Assembly (NCBI RefSeq): GCF_025961225.1
Contig: NZ_JAOQNG010000001.1
Span: 2,762,001-2,826,000, forward strand
Length of the DNA stretch: 64,000 nucleotides
Direction: 5' to 3'
DNA from: Azospirillum canadense
Lineage (GTDB): Bacteria > Pseudomonadota > Alphaproteobacteria > Azospirillales > Azospirillaceae
Below the pieces are notes generated by a model. It was not told where the DNA came from, searched no databases, and worked only from the letters and a program-made list of their open reading frames with translations. Within the stretch, counting starts at the first letter, position 1, and every line of letters starts with the position of its first letter. This document shows positions 28,566 through 39,342 of this stretch, one piece after another. Made by a program: the position numbers and the translations under genes.

Positions 28566-28663
28566 GGGGGGCACGGATGAACACGAATGAAAAACACGGA
28601 CGTCACGGAACCCGAAGCCGGTCCGTGTCCATCCGTGCGGAATGCGTGCTCATCCGTGCCCCC
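28566..28663. repeat. Interrupted inverted repeat (CACGGATGAACAC family)
   Basis: Outer arms 28567-28580 and 28650-28663 pair perfectly over 14 bp. Inner arms ACACGGAC (28594-28601) and GTCCGTGT (28621-28628) pair over 8 bp, with other partial matches between. It lies 46 nt upstream of the purH start, between purH and the heparinase-like gene. Confidence 0.75.
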
Positions 28664-28691
28664 GTCCCCGGTCGCCGCGGATGCGCGCGAT

Positions 28692-30347
28692 TTACGCCCC
28701 CTTGCGCTCGCGGCGCAAGGCCCATTTCACGGTGTTGCCGTCAGGGCCGGTATGACCGTGGATAGCGATCTGGGTGGTCCGCCGTGGCTCGTCGCCACTG
28801 CCCAGATAGATGCTCTCCGCCAGCTCCAGCGTCCCGCCCGACGCGCGCAGGCGCCAGACCGCGCCGCTGTGCAGCCGCAGCACCACCTGCCCATCGCCCT
28901 GGGCCAACGAGGCCTGAACCGACGGGTGCAGATGGAAGCGGATGGTGAAGCCCTGCGGCTCCGGCGTCGCGCCGATCACCGGCTCCAGCGTGTCCTCGCC
29001 GCGCAGATCCTCGCCGTTCTCCGCCAGATAGACGCGCCGCCGGTGCAGGTAGCCGAAGTTGCGGCTGTAGCCGTTGTGCGTGGCGACCACCAGCACGGCC
29101 CCGTCGTTCTCCTGCCGCTCGCACCCGACATGGGAGGGGCGGCGGCCGAGCCCACCGTCCTCCAGCACCTCCGACGAATTGGTTTCGGCCAGCACGACGG
29201 TGGAATGGGCCGCGGTGCCGGCCAGGGCGGAGCGCCAGGGGCCGGTGGCCGCCCGATGGCTGCCGCAATTGACGATCAGCCGCTCCTTGCCGACCGACAT
29301 CTCCAGCGACAGCGTGCCGGCGTGGGCGGTGGCGTCCAGGCCGCTGGCGGGCGGCACGCCGGCGTCCATCAGCACCATGGTGCGGCCGGCGATCAGCCGT
29401 TCGAAGCCGGTGTGCGGCGCGCTCTTCAACGGGCGGCCACGGGCGTCGGCCTGGGCCAGCACCGTGTCGACCAGCGCCGCGTCCTCCTCCCGCCCGCCGT
29501 TGAACAGGGCGAGCCCCCCGTCGCCGTGGCGGAAGAAGCGCAGCGCCGGAGTCATGCGGTCGATGGCATGCTGCAAGGTCTCCGGCACCTCGGTGCGGGC
29601 GGTGCGCAGCACGGCGCGCACGTCGATCAGGTCGCGCAGGATGCGCAGCTGCACGGACGGGCAGCGCTCCACATGACCGCCGTCGGGCAGGATTTGGCGT
29701 GGCAGCTCCCGTTCCAGCAGACGCAACGCGTCCTGGCCGGTGCGTTCGGTGTCCGGCAGGCAGAAGCCGCCGTAGACGAGGCCCTTCACCGCCGTGACCA
29801 GCGCCTTGCCGTCCAGCGCGCCGGGAACGACGCGCGTCAGGTGGCGGACTTGGCGTGCGAGGCTGTCGAAGATGCGGGCGCGGAACTCGTCGTCGGCCGA
29901 AGCGCAGTAGAAGTCGTGCAGGCCGATCCAGGTGCTGATGCGCGCGCCCATCACCTCGGGCGCCCAGGTCTTGGGGTGCCAGCCGCCGTTGTGGTCCAGC
30001 CAGGACAGCACCAGCGCGCGGGCCCGCCGCCGCGCCGCGTCGCCGCCGACCGCGCGCAGGTCGCGCATCCACTCGAACCCGTGCAGCGCGTCCAGCCAGC
30101 CGGCGTTGCCGGCCCGCCAGCCGGGCGTCCCGTTGGGGTCGACCGTGACGGTCTGCCCGCCGAGTCGGAACACACCCGCCAGCAGGGCGGAGCCCTCCGT
30201 CGCGTCGCCCGGCCAGGGATCCGGCGGCACGATGGCCAGCGCCGTCGGCGCCCGGCCGCCCAGCGTCAGCTTGTAGATCGGGTTGCCGAAGGCGATGTGC
30301 GCCACGCCTTCCCGCAACCGGCCGATTTTGCCACGCGCGCCGCTCAT
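28692..30347 (-). CDS. Heparinase II/III family protein
   Basis: The 551-residue protein has the helical (alpha/alpha) toroid plus C-terminal beta-sandwich typical of heparinase II/III polysaccharide lyases. Segments such as SWLDHNGGWHPKTWAPEVMGARISTW early on and DGGHVERCPSVQLRIL around residue 220 mark the toroid; the beta part starts after about residue 330. There is no obvious signal peptide. Glucuronan-type or envelope polysaccharides are possible substrates, unproven. The ATG at 30347 is preferred to an in-frame GTG 18 nt upstream. It is situated between rsmB and purH in the same direction. Confidence 0.88.
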   Translation of the reverse strand: MSGARGKIGRLREGVAHIAFGNPIYKLTLGGRAPTALAIVPPDPWPGDATEGSALLAGVFRLGGQTVTVDPNGTPGWRAGNAGWLDALHGFEWMRDLRAVGGDAARRRARALVLSWLDHNGGWHPKTWAPEVMGARISTWIGLHDFYCASADDEFRARIFDSLARQVRHLTRVVPGALDGKALVTAVKGLVYGGFCLPDTERTGQDALRLLERELPRQILPDGGHVERCPSVQLRILRDLIDVRAVLRTARTEVPETLQHAIDRMTPALRFFRHGDGGLALFNGGREEDAALVDTVLAQADARGRPLKSAPHTGFERLIAGRTMVLMDAGVPPASGLDATAHAGTLSLEMSVGKERLIVNCGSHRAATGPWRSALAGTAAHSTVVLAETNSSEVLEDGGLGRRPSHVGCERQENDGAVLVVATHNGYSRNFGYLHRRRVYLAENGEDLRGEDTLEPVIGATPEPQGFTIRFHLHPSVQASLAQGDGQVVLRLHSGAVWRLRASGGTLELAESIYLGSGDEPRRTTQIAIHGHTGPDGNTVKWALRRERKGA

Positions 30348-30471
30348 CGCCTCACCCCGCCACACGACAGGGGGAGACAGCCGGCGAATCGAATCGAGGT
30401 GTCGGACGATCGGGGAGGAACATTCTTGTTTGGTATCAAATTCGCCTCGACCGCCGCAAGCCGGTGGTAAT

Positions 30472-31767
30472 CTATTCGTGCAACCGTCTCAGCCTTGCCA
30501 CAAAGAACCCGTCGATGCCGCCGAGATCGGGCAGCATGCCCGGCAGGGACCGAACCTCGCCGCGCTCGTTGATCAAGTCTGCCATGCCGCCCAGCTCGCC
30601 CGGTTCGATCGGCACGCGCTCGACCCGGTCGTCGCGGGTCAGGATGCGGTCGACCTGGGCCTCGCCCTCCTCCGGCTGGATGGAGCAGGTGCAGTAAACC
30701 AGCAGGCCGCCGGGCTTCACCAGATCGACCGCGTGGGCCAGCAGGCGGTTCTGTGCGCGGGCCAACTTGGCGATGTCCTCCGGCGTCTTGACGCGCAGGA
30801 TATCCGGGTGGCGACGGATCGCCCCGGTGGCCGAGCAGGGGGCGTCCAGCAGCACCGCGTCGGCCGGCTGGTCCGGGGTCCAGGTGGCCACGTCGGCCGC
30901 CAGGATTTCGGCGGGCAGGTCGAGCCGCCCCAGATTCTCCCGCACCCGCTCCAGCCGCTTGGCAGAGCGGTCCACCGCGACCACCTCGGCCCCTTGCGCG
31001 ACCAACTGCGCGGTCTTGCCGCCGGGGGCGGCGCAGAGGTCGTAGACCCGCTTGCCCGACAGGTCGCCGAACAGCTTCGCCGGCAGCGAGGCGGCGAGGT
31101 CCTGCACCCACCAGGCGCCCTCGGCAAAGCCCGGCAGCTCGGTGACCGACCCGCCGGGCGGACGGCGCAGCGAGCCGGTGGGAAGAACCGTGGCCTCCAG
31201 CCGCTCCGCCCAGGTCGCCGGGTCGTGCTTGACGGTGATGTCCAGCGGCGCCTCGTGCAGGTGCGCTTCGACGATGCCGCGGGTGCGGCCCATGCCGTAG
31301 GCCTGCCGCCAGGCGAGCCACAGCCAGTCCGGCGTGTTCAGGCGCCCGGCGTCCTGCTTGGCGGCAAGCTCCGCGCCCTCGCGGCCGATGCGGCGCAGGA
31401 CGGCGTTGATCAGCCCCTTGTAGGGCTCCGCCCCGCGCGCCGCGGCCAACTCCACCGCCGTGTCCACGGCAGCGTGGGCCGGCGTGCCGAGAAAGACCAG
31501 CTGCGCGGCGCCGAGCCGCAGGATGTCGTGCACCGTGGCCTTGGGCAGGCCGGGCTTGGACAGGCTGCCCTGGATCAGCTCGTCGATCTGGCCCAGCCGG
31601 CGCAGCACCGTGGCGACCAGCATGCGGACGAATCCGCGGTCGCGCGGATCGAGCCCGCGCAGATCCGGGTGCGCGTCGAACGCGTCGTCAAAGGGGATGG
31701 ACTTGCGCAGCACATCGCGCAGCAGGTCGAGCGCGGCGGCCCGCGCGGCAAGGGAAGCTTCGGACAT
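30472..31767 (-). CDS. rsmB: 16S rRNA m5C967 methyltransferase RsmB
   Basis: The 431-residue enzyme methylates C967 of 16S rRNA with S-adenosylmethionine. An N-terminal NusB-like RNA-binding domain (about 1-140; RDRGFVRMLVATVLRRLGQID) is followed by the Rossmann methyltransferase domain. Key sites are DLCAAPGGKTAQLV (SAM), DAPCSATG with the enzyme-releasing Cys, and YCTCSIQPEEGE with the catalytic Cys. The neighbours htpX, DUF1674, heparinase-like and purH are the usual alphaproteobacterial context. Confidence 0.95.
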   Translation of the reverse strand: MSEASLAARAAALDLLRDVLRKSIPFDDAFDAHPDLRGLDPRDRGFVRMLVATVLRRLGQIDELIQGSLSKPGLPKATVHDILRLGAAQLVFLGTPAHAAVDTAVELAAARGAEPYKGLINAVLRRIGREGAELAAKQDAGRLNTPDWLWLAWRQAYGMGRTRGIVEAHLHEAPLDITVKHDPATWAERLEATVLPTGSLRRPPGGSVTELPGFAEGAWWVQDLAASLPAKLFGDLSGKRVYDLCAAPGGKTAQLVAQGAEVVAVDRSAKRLERVRENLGRLDLPAEILAADVATWTPDQPADAVLLDAPCSATGAIRRHPDILRVKTPEDIAKLARAQNRLLAHAVDLVKPGGLLVYCTCSIQPEEGEAQVDRILTRDDRVERVPIEPGELGGMADLINERGEVRSLPGMLPDLGGIDGFFVARLRRLHE

Positions 31768-31808
31768 GCGCTGGATTTAGCGCGCCGGACGCCGGGTGTC
31801 GAGTGATG

Positions 31809-32531
31809 CTAGCGTCTCGCCCCCCACTCATCGTAAGTGGCGTGTGGCCCGACGTCCTCCACAACGAAGCAGGACACCCTCGCCGCCTCGCTCCGGCGCA
31901 GGATGAAGCGGTTGGGATGGCCGGCGGTCATCGCCCACAGGACGTCGCCATGACCATTTAGAGAATGCAGGCCAAGCTCCGGCGGGACGGGGTTCTCGCC
32001 CAGCCGCTTCAGCGTGCGGTCGGCGCGCACGCGCTCGATCGGCGACAGGGCGCGCGCCGCGCGGGCGTCGTAGCGGTCGCTCTTCACATAGCGCGTGCCG
32101 CCGCCCTGGAGCGGGCTGGACGGCCCGCCGGGATCGGCGAGGGCACGCCGCACCATCAGCGCCCAGCGCGCGTCCCGGCAGGCAACCAGGGCCTGCCGGT
32201 GCAGCGACGGGATCCGGTCCGCCAGGGTGTGGAAACGGGGGAACAGGGCGCGCCGGCGGAACCCGATCTCCAAGGTCGCGCGCTCCACCGCCTCGTCCGC
32301 CGCCTTCGCGGCCTCCGGAAGGGCGCGGGTCTCCAACGCCAGCAGCGTGTCGATGCGCGCGTCCAGGGCGGAGGCGTCGGGTTGGCATTCCACAGCGGCG
32401 ATCAGGCGGGCAACCGCCCCGGCAGCCCGGCGCTCCGCCTCGTCGATGCGGTGGAGAACGTCGTCGTGGCCGGCGTCGGGCGGGATGGACAGCCAAGCGG
32501 GGTCGAACAGGGGAAGAAGGTCGAAGGTCAC
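31809..32531 (-). CDS. Unknown protein with a C-terminal RelE/ParE-like fold
   Basis: The 240-residue product has a helical, charged N-terminal part of about 150 residues. Its C-terminal segment LKRLGENPVPPELGLHSLNG, then VLWAMTAGHPNRFILRR and VEDVGPHATYDEW, follows the pattern of RelE/ParE-superfamily toxins (L..nP..pgL..h.L, RvIf, vG.Hd.Yd). No antitoxin gene is adjacent. The start is a GTG that overlaps the stop of the upstream glycosyltransferase-like gene (GTGA), so the two are translationally coupled. The fold assignment is pattern-based; it may have no RNase activity. Confidence 0.6.
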   Translation of the reverse strand: MTFDLLPLFDPAWLSIPPDAGHDDVLHRIDEAERRAAGAVARLIAAVECQPDASALDARIDTLLALETRALPEAAKAADEAVERATLEIGFRRRALFPRFHTLADRIPSLHRQALVACRDARWALMVRRALADPGGPSSPLQGGGTRYVKSDRYDARAARALSPIERVRADRTLKRLGENPVPPELGLHSLNGHGDVLWAMTAGHPNRFILRRSEAARVSCFVVEDVGPHATYDEWGARR

Positions 32532-33394
32532 AGCGTCTCGTCGAAGGCGGCTTGCAGCGTCCGGCTCATCGGCTGCCGGCGGACCAGTTCATAAGCCGCT
32601 TCGCCGTCGGTGCGCCAGCGGCCGGAGTGAACATAGTCCTCGCAGCCGTCGAGAAACTCCGCGTCGCGCTCGAAGGCCAGCGCGGATTCGAGGTAGCCGT
32701 CCGGGTCCTCCGCCGTGTCGGACAGGCAGCGCAGCCGGTTGTTCGACAGGAAAACCACGCGCTGCGGGCTGACGTGGGTGGAATGGTTGATGTTCAGGTT
32801 GGCCTTCGCCATCCCGATCAGCGAGTTGCGCACCAGGGCCGGAGGCGCTTCCTGCGCGCCGGTCAGCGTCTGCACGGTCAGGCCGCGCGCGGCGAGCCCC
32901 TGGAGCAGCCGTTCCCGCCGCGGTCGCCCCGCCACGTCGCCGAAGAAGAAGACGTCGACGGGGCGCTCGGGCCCCGGGCGCACCTCCTCCACCTTCTCGT
33001 GGAAGCCATAGCGTGCGTAGACCGCCCGGCCGCCGAGCGCCCGGTAGGGCTCCAGGTCCTGGCGGAACAGGCAGAGGATGCAGCGCGCGTCGGCCACGAA
33101 GCGCCGGAAATCGGCGCTGTCGCCCTCCGGCTCGTCCCGGCGATGGTGGGCGTAGCCGTAAAAGGTCTCCACCCCGACAAACCCGTAGGGAATGCGGAGG
33201 TCGGCCAGATGCGCCAGCAGCTCGCGCGAGCGGAACGCCATGGGCGGCAGGAACAGGTTCAGCGCCGCCGGGTCCAGCCCGTTCAGCGACACCCGCACCG
33301 TATGGCCGAGGTCCACCAGCGCGTGGTGCAGCAGCGCGATGGTGTTGGCGTACATGTTGAACTGCTCGCCGACCAGCGACAGGCAAACCCGCAT
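32528..33394 (-). CDS. Glycosyltransferase-like protein (GT-B type, partial similarity)
   Basis: The 288-residue protein has the look of a GT-B glycosyltransferase: an N-terminal Rossmann half, a linker, and a second half beginning RPVDVFFFGDVAGRPRRERLL. The conserved tail ALAFERDAEFLDGCEDYVHSG resembles DUF3880/group-1 type maturase proteins found in flagellin or spore-coat glycan clusters. The acidic EX7E motif is not clear, so activity is uncertain. No signal peptide is present. Its stop overlaps the start of the RelE-like gene by 4 nt. No polysaccharide cluster surrounds it. Confidence 0.6.
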   Translation of the reverse strand: MRVCLSLVGEQFNMYANTIALLHHALVDLGHTVRVSLNGLDPAALNLFLPPMAFRSRELLAHLADLRIPYGFVGVETFYGYAHHRRDEPEGDSADFRRFVADARCILCLFRQDLEPYRALGGRAVYARYGFHEKVEEVRPGPERPVDVFFFGDVAGRPRRERLLQGLAARGLTVQTLTGAQEAPPALVRNSLIGMAKANLNINHSTHVSPQRVVFLSNNRLRCLSDTAEDPDGYLESALAFERDAEFLDGCEDYVHSGRWRTDGEAAYELVRRQPMSRTLQAAFDETL

Positions 33395-33425
33395 GGCGCG
33401 CCCTCCATCACCAGGGCCGACATCC

Positions 33426-34358
33426 TCAGCCGTCGGCGCGCATCCGTGCGACGATCTCCTCCAACACGGCGTCGGCCTTGTCGTTGTCCACCTGACAGGT
33501 GCCGGCGGCCTCGTGCCCCCCGCCGCCGTATTCCAGCATCAGCGGGCCGATGTTCGTGCGGGAGCTGCGGTTGATGATCGACTTGCCGCAGGCCAGCACC
33601 GTGTTCTGCTGCTTTAGGCCCCAGAGGACGTGGATCGAGACGTTGGCTTCCGGGTACATGGCGTAGATCATGAAGCGGTTGCCGGCGTAGATCGTCTCCT
33701 CCCGGAGCAGGTCGACGACCACCACGTTGCCGCGCATGGTGGTGCAGCGGGCCAGCTGGTTGGAGAATTTCGGCTCGTGCTCGGCGTAAAGGTCCACCCG
33801 CTCCTTCACATCGGGCAGGGCCAGGATCTCGTCGATGCCGTGGTTCCGGCAGGCGTCGATCAGTTCCATCATCAGCTGGTAGTTGGAGATGCGGAAATCC
33901 CGGAAGCGGCCGAGGCCGGTGCGCGCGTCCATGATGAAGTTCAGCAGGGTCCAGCCCTGCGGCTTCAGGATGTCTTCGATCCCGTATTGGGCGGAGTCCG
34001 CCTGGTCCACCGCCGCCATCATCTCGTCGGAGATGCCGGGGAACCGTTCCTTGCCGCCGTAGTAATTGTAGACGACGCGCGCCGCCGACGGCGCGTCGGC
34101 CTGGATGATGTGGTTGTCCTGCTTGCCGACGCGCAGCGTCTCCGACAAGTGATGGTCGAAGGCCAGATGCACGCCGGGGACATAGGGCAGGTTTGTCGTG
34201 ATGTCGCGGCCGGAGATCTCGATCTTGCCGTCCTGCATGTCCTTGGGATGCACGAACTTGATCTCGTCGAGGATGCCCAGCTCCTTCAGGAGCACGGCGC
34301 AGACCAGTCCGTCAAAATCGGACCGGGTGACGAGACGGTACTTCGTGGCCTCGGACAT
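33426..34358 (-). CDS. DHH family phosphoesterase (nanoRNase/pAp-type)
   Basis: The 310-residue protein holds the DHH domain motifs RSDFDG (metal Asp) and FDHHL, an inter-domain acidic VDQADS, and a C-terminal DHHA1 domain with GGGGHEAAGTCQV. Family members degrade short RNAs, pAp, cyclic dinucleotides or polyphosphate; proteins like this one are often labelled exopolyphosphatase without proof. Length matches NrnA-like enzymes. A strong ribosome binding site (GGGGGAAA) precedes the ATG at 34358. It lies between the glycosyltransferase-like pair and htpX. Confidence 0.85.
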   Translation of the reverse strand: MSEATKYRLVTRSDFDGLVCAVLLKELGILDEIKFVHPKDMQDGKIEISGRDITTNLPYVPGVHLAFDHHLSETLRVGKQDNHIIQADAPSAARVVYNYYGGKERFPGISDEMMAAVDQADSAQYGIEDILKPQGWTLLNFIMDARTGLGRFRDFRISNYQLMMELIDACRNHGIDEILALPDVKERVDLYAEHEPKFSNQLARCTTMRGNVVVVDLLREETIYAGNRFMIYAMYPEANVSIHVLWGLKQQNTVLACGKSIINRSSRTNIGPLMLEYGGGGHEAAGTCQVDNDKADAVLEEIVARMRADG

Positions 34359-34443
34359 GCTTTCCCCCTGGCTGCCACCGGAACGCTTGGCAGCCGGAAG
34401 GTAGTATTACGCCCCTCTTTTCGCAATCCTTATCACGAGATGG

Positions 34444-35331
34444 TCAGCCCCAGGGCCCGCGTGACAACGTCCCAGCTCCGGCCATTTCGCGCAGCCGGCG
34501 AACCCGCTCCTCCATGTTGGGGTGGGTGGAGAACAGGCTGCCGGCGCCGCGCCCGTGCAGCGGGTTGGCGATGAACAGGTGGGCGGTCGTCGGGTTCGCC
34601 TCCGCCTGAAGGTTAGGGATCCGGTTGGCATAGGCGTGGATGCTGGTCAGCGCGTCGGCCAGCCAAAGCGGGCGGCCGCAAATCTCCGCGCCGATGCGGT
34701 CGGCCTCGTACTCCCGGGTGCGGCTGATGGCCATCTGCACGATCATGGCCGCGAAGGGCGCCAGGATGGCAACCAGGATTCCGCCGACCATGCCCAGCGG
34801 GTTGCCGCCCCGCCCGTCCTCGTCGCTGGAGGAGCTGCCGAAGAACATGCCGAAGTTGGCGATCATGGAGATAGCGCCGGCGATGGTCGCGGTGATTGTC
34901 ATGACCAGCGTGTCGCGGTTCTTCACGTGGGCCAACTCATGCGCCATCACGCCCGCGATCTCCTCCGGGCTCAGCATGCACAGCAGGCCGGTGGTGGCGG
35001 CCACCGCCGCATGCTCCGGCGCACGGCCGGTGGCGAAGGCGTTGGGCTGGTCGTTTTCGATGATGAAGACCCGCGGCATGGGCAGGCCGGCGCGCTCCGC
35101 CAGGCGCTGGACGATGCCGTGGAACTCCGGCGCCGAATAGGCGTCCACCTCGCGCGCGCCGTACATGGACAGGACTATGTCGCCCGAGTTCCAATAGCTG
35201 AACAGGTTCATGCCCAGCGCCATCAGGAAGGCGATCATCATGCCGCCCTTGCCGCCGATCAGGTAGCCGATGGCCATGAACAGGGCCGTCAGGCCGGCGA
35301 GGAGAATGGTGGTCTTCACGTAACTGGTCAT
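34444..35331 (-). CDS. htpX: Membrane M48 metalloprotease HtpX
   Basis: The 295-residue zinc endopeptidase degrades misfolded membrane proteins. Two N-terminal membrane helices (about 7-47) and two internal ones flank the catalytic HELAH motif. The third zinc ligand is in [12 protein letters not shown]. The Ser-Ser-Asp-Glu segment ([15 protein letters not shown]) is the soluble loop between helices. The gene is in the conserved position near sdhAF4 and rsmB. Upstream, 169 nt separate it from the divergent DUF1674 gene. Confidence 0.95.
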   Translation of the reverse strand: MTSYVKTTILLAGLTALFMAIGYLIGGKGGMMIAFLMALGMNLFSYWNSGDIVLSMYGAREVDAYSAPEFHGIVQRLAERAGLPMPRVFIIENDQPNAFATGRAPEHAAVAATTGLLCMLSPEEIAGVMAHELAHVKNRDTLVMTITATIAGAISMIANFGMFFGSSSSDEDGRGGNPLGMVGGILVAILAPFAAMIVQMAISRTREYEADRIGAEICGRPLWLADALTSIHAYANRIPNLQAEANPTTAHLFIANPLHGRGAGSLFSTHPNMEERVRRLREMAGAGTLSRGPWG

Positions 35332-35500
35332 GGCGTCGATCCGGATGCCTGGGCGGTCTGCGCCCGCCGGCCATATGGGTGAGGCGAACGGGTGGGAGTA
35401 AGCCTATGAGCCTTCCCGTGGCGCATTGGGGGTGATATGGGCTAGGGGCAAGGCACCGTTCAAGATGGTATCCCACCGCATCCCGCCCCATATCACGGCC

Positions 35501-35737
35501 ATGACAGACAAGACCTCCGCACCCGACGACGCGGCGATCGACGACCAAACCACCGCCGACGCCTCCACCGACACCCTCTCCAGCGATGCCGCCTTCGCAG
35601 ATATCTCTGAGCAGGCGGACACCGAGACGGTCCTGAAGGGCCCCGAGCAGAAGCCCGGCGAGATCGGCGGCCCGAAGGGCCCGGAACCGACCCGCTACGG
35701 CGATTGGGAGTTCAAGGGACGCTGCTCCGATTTTTAA
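35501..35737 (+). CDS. DUF1674 / succinate dehydrogenase assembly factor 4-like
   Basis: The 78-residue protein has an acidic disordered N-terminal half and ends with the family signature GGPKGPEPTRYGDWEFKGRC followed by SDF. In mitochondria the homologous SDHAF4 binds flavinylated SdhA and helps complex II assembly. The ATG at 35501 begins MTDKTSAPD; longer in-frame starts upstream lie in non-conserved sequence. It is divergent from htpX. Confidence 0.88.
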   Translation: MTDKTSAPDDAAIDDQTTADASTDTLSSDAAFADISEQADTETVLKGPEQKPGEIGGPKGPEPTRYGDWEFKGRCSDF

Positions 35738-35896
35738 TGAGCACACGCTAGGATATGTTGCCTGTATTCGGCCCGGGGCGGCTTGAATACATATGGATGC
35801 AGGATACAATACCTAAGTCGTGCTTGATACGTTCCTGCTCGCGCGTTATCCTCGCTGCGTAACCCGGGCGCTCGCCCAACGCGAAGGGAGCCGCGC

Positions 35897-36373
35897 ATGC
35901 ACGCCGATCCACGCCGCTTCCGCTTTTCTCTCGCGGCCGTCCTGACGGGCATTGCGCTAATCCTGGCAACCGGCCCCGCGACGAGCGCCCCGCCCCTGCT
36001 GCCCGGCCCAATCCCGGCGGAGGTGCTGGATGTGGTGGATGGCGACACCATCACCGTGCGGGCGACCATCTGGCTGGGGCAGATCGTGGAGACCAACGTG
36101 CGGGTGGACGGCATGGACGCGCCGGAAATGCGCGCCCGCTGCGCCCGCGAGAAGGACATGGCCGAGGCCGCGCGCGACATGGCGCGCAAGCTGATCGGGC
36201 CGAACCTCGTCAGCCTGATGGACGTGCAGCCGGACAAGTACGGCGGCCGCGTCCGCGCCCGCGTGGTGACCACCGGCGGCGCCGACCTGTCGGACTCCCT
36301 GATCAAGGCCGGCCTCGCCCGTCCCTACCACGGCGAACGCCGCCAGTCCTGGTGCGATGGGGCGGTGGGGTAG
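35897..36373 (+). CDS. Secreted thermonuclease (SNase)-like protein
   Basis: The 158-residue protein has a signal peptide (about 1-31, FSLAAVLTGIALILATGPATSA) and a staphylococcal-nuclease OB-fold domain. Active-site features remain: VVDGDTITV (Ca-binding Asp), VRVDGMDAPE with Arg69, Asp74 and Glu77, and DKYGGRVR with Arg118. It probably hydrolyses extracellular or periplasmic nucleic acid, or is a non-catalytic relative. A Cys-Cys pair (Cys82 and Cys155) may form a disulfide. The stop is 10 nt from the convergent MBL gene. Confidence 0.87.
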   Translation: MHADPRRFRFSLAAVLTGIALILATGPATSAPPLLPGPIPAEVLDVVDGDTITVRATIWLGQIVETNVRVDGMDAPEMRARCAREKDMAEAARDMARKLIGPNLVSLMDVQPDKYGGRVRARVVTTGGADLSDSLIKAGLARPYHGERRQSWCDGAVG

Positions 36374-36383
36374 ACGCCGCTTC

Positions 36384-37232
36384 TCACCGGCAGCGGTCCA
36401 GCTCCACCCGATCGTGGGAGCAGACGACGCGCACGGCGCCGGCGTGGTCACGGACGAGGCCGCGCAGGCGGTCCTGGTTGGCGATGCGGGCGGCGTGGTC
36501 GACCTCCATCAGGCGCTGGTAGGCGCGCATGCCCGGCGGACAGTGCGGGCGCTGCGGGTCCATCTCGCCGTGGTAAAAGTAGGCGTCGCCGGCCAGCAGC
36601 AGCCAGCCGCCCTCGCCCCGGCGCCCATCACTCTGGGAGGAGCCCTGCACCGCCACGCCGCAGTGCCCCCAGGTGTGGCCGGGCAGCGGCACCAGCAGGA
36701 TCTCCGGCGGCAGGCCCTTCAGGTCGCGCACCGCCTCGAAGCCGAACCAGGGCTCCCCACCCGCCTCGTAGGCCTGCCAGTTCACCGCCTCGTCCCACTG
36801 GCGCGGGCGGTAGCGCTGGGAGGCGATGAAGCCGCGCCGTTGTGCCCGCGCCGCCTCCAGCTCGCGCCCGAAGACATGCACGGTGGCGTTGGGAAAATCC
36901 TCGATGCCGCCGGCGTGGTCGAAATCCAGGTGGGTCGCCACGATGTGCCGGACGTCCGACGCCTGGAAGCCCAGCCGCTCCACCGCACGGAGCGCCGTGT
37001 CCTCCTCGCGCAGCTGGATGCGGTTCATGGCGACGAACAGCGGGCTGAGCCGCTGGCGGGTCTCCCGCACGTCGCGCACCCCGAAACCGGTGTCGACAAG
37101 GACGAGGCCCTGCTCCGTCTGGATCAGCAGGCAGTGGCAGACGAGATGCGCGGTCATGCCATGGCTGCTGCCGTCGAACAGCCGCCCGCCGACCGGGCAC
37201 ATGGTGCCGCAATTCAGGTGATGAATGCGCAT
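36384..37232 (-). CDS. MBL-fold metallo-hydrolase (AHL-lactonase-like)
   Basis: The 282-residue protein has the metallo-beta-lactamase fold. Motif THLDFDHAGG (100-109) supplies His101, Asp103, Asp105 and His106; later GHTWGHCGV and a LAGDAYFY give further metal ligands. In AHL lactonases the motif is usually HLHFDH; here the second His is Asp, so the metal site may be altered. Substrate is unknown; lactone or glyoxalase-type hydrolysis is possible. The ATG at 37232 follows GGGAAGGG, and a longer N-terminus in frame has no support. Confidence 0.85.
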   Translation of the reverse strand: MRIHHLNCGTMCPVGGRLFDGSSHGMTAHLVCHCLLIQTEQGLVLVDTGFGVRDVRETRQRLSPLFVAMNRIQLREEDTALRAVERLGFQASDVRHIVATHLDFDHAGGIEDFPNATVHVFGRELEAARAQRRGFIASQRYRPRQWDEAVNWQAYEAGGEPWFGFEAVRDLKGLPPEILLVPLPGHTWGHCGVAVQGSSQSDGRRGEGGWLLLAGDAYFYHGEMDPQRPHCPPGMRAYQRLMEVDHAARIANQDRLRGLVRDHAGAVRVVCSHDRVELDRCR

Positions 37233-37334
37233 CGCCGCCCTTCCCAGGAGTTCGGCGACACAACAGGAGGGACGAAAGGGCCGTTCCGAAAGCGGGAGCG
37301 GCCCAAAAGGCATTGGTCGAAAAGGAAGTCGCCC

Positions 37335-37370
37335 CAAAAAACGAAACCGGGGGCCCCGAAAGGCCCCCGG
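37335..37370 (-). terminator. Terminator of acetyl-CoA synthetase gene
   Basis: A 9-bp stem (37347-37355 with 37362-37370) with a 6-nt loop is followed on the minus strand by a T-rich run complementary to 37336-37341. It is 31 nt past the acsA stop. Confidence 0.85.
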
Positions 37371-37401
37371 TCCGTCGTCATTTCCCTAGGAACGACGCCG
37401 A

Positions 37402-39342
<1,941 letters not shown>

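Noticed and set aside
36384..37232. Quorum-quenching AHL lactonase
   Set aside because: The metal motif differs (HLDFDH) and there is no luxI/luxR gene near; only a generic MBL call is supported.
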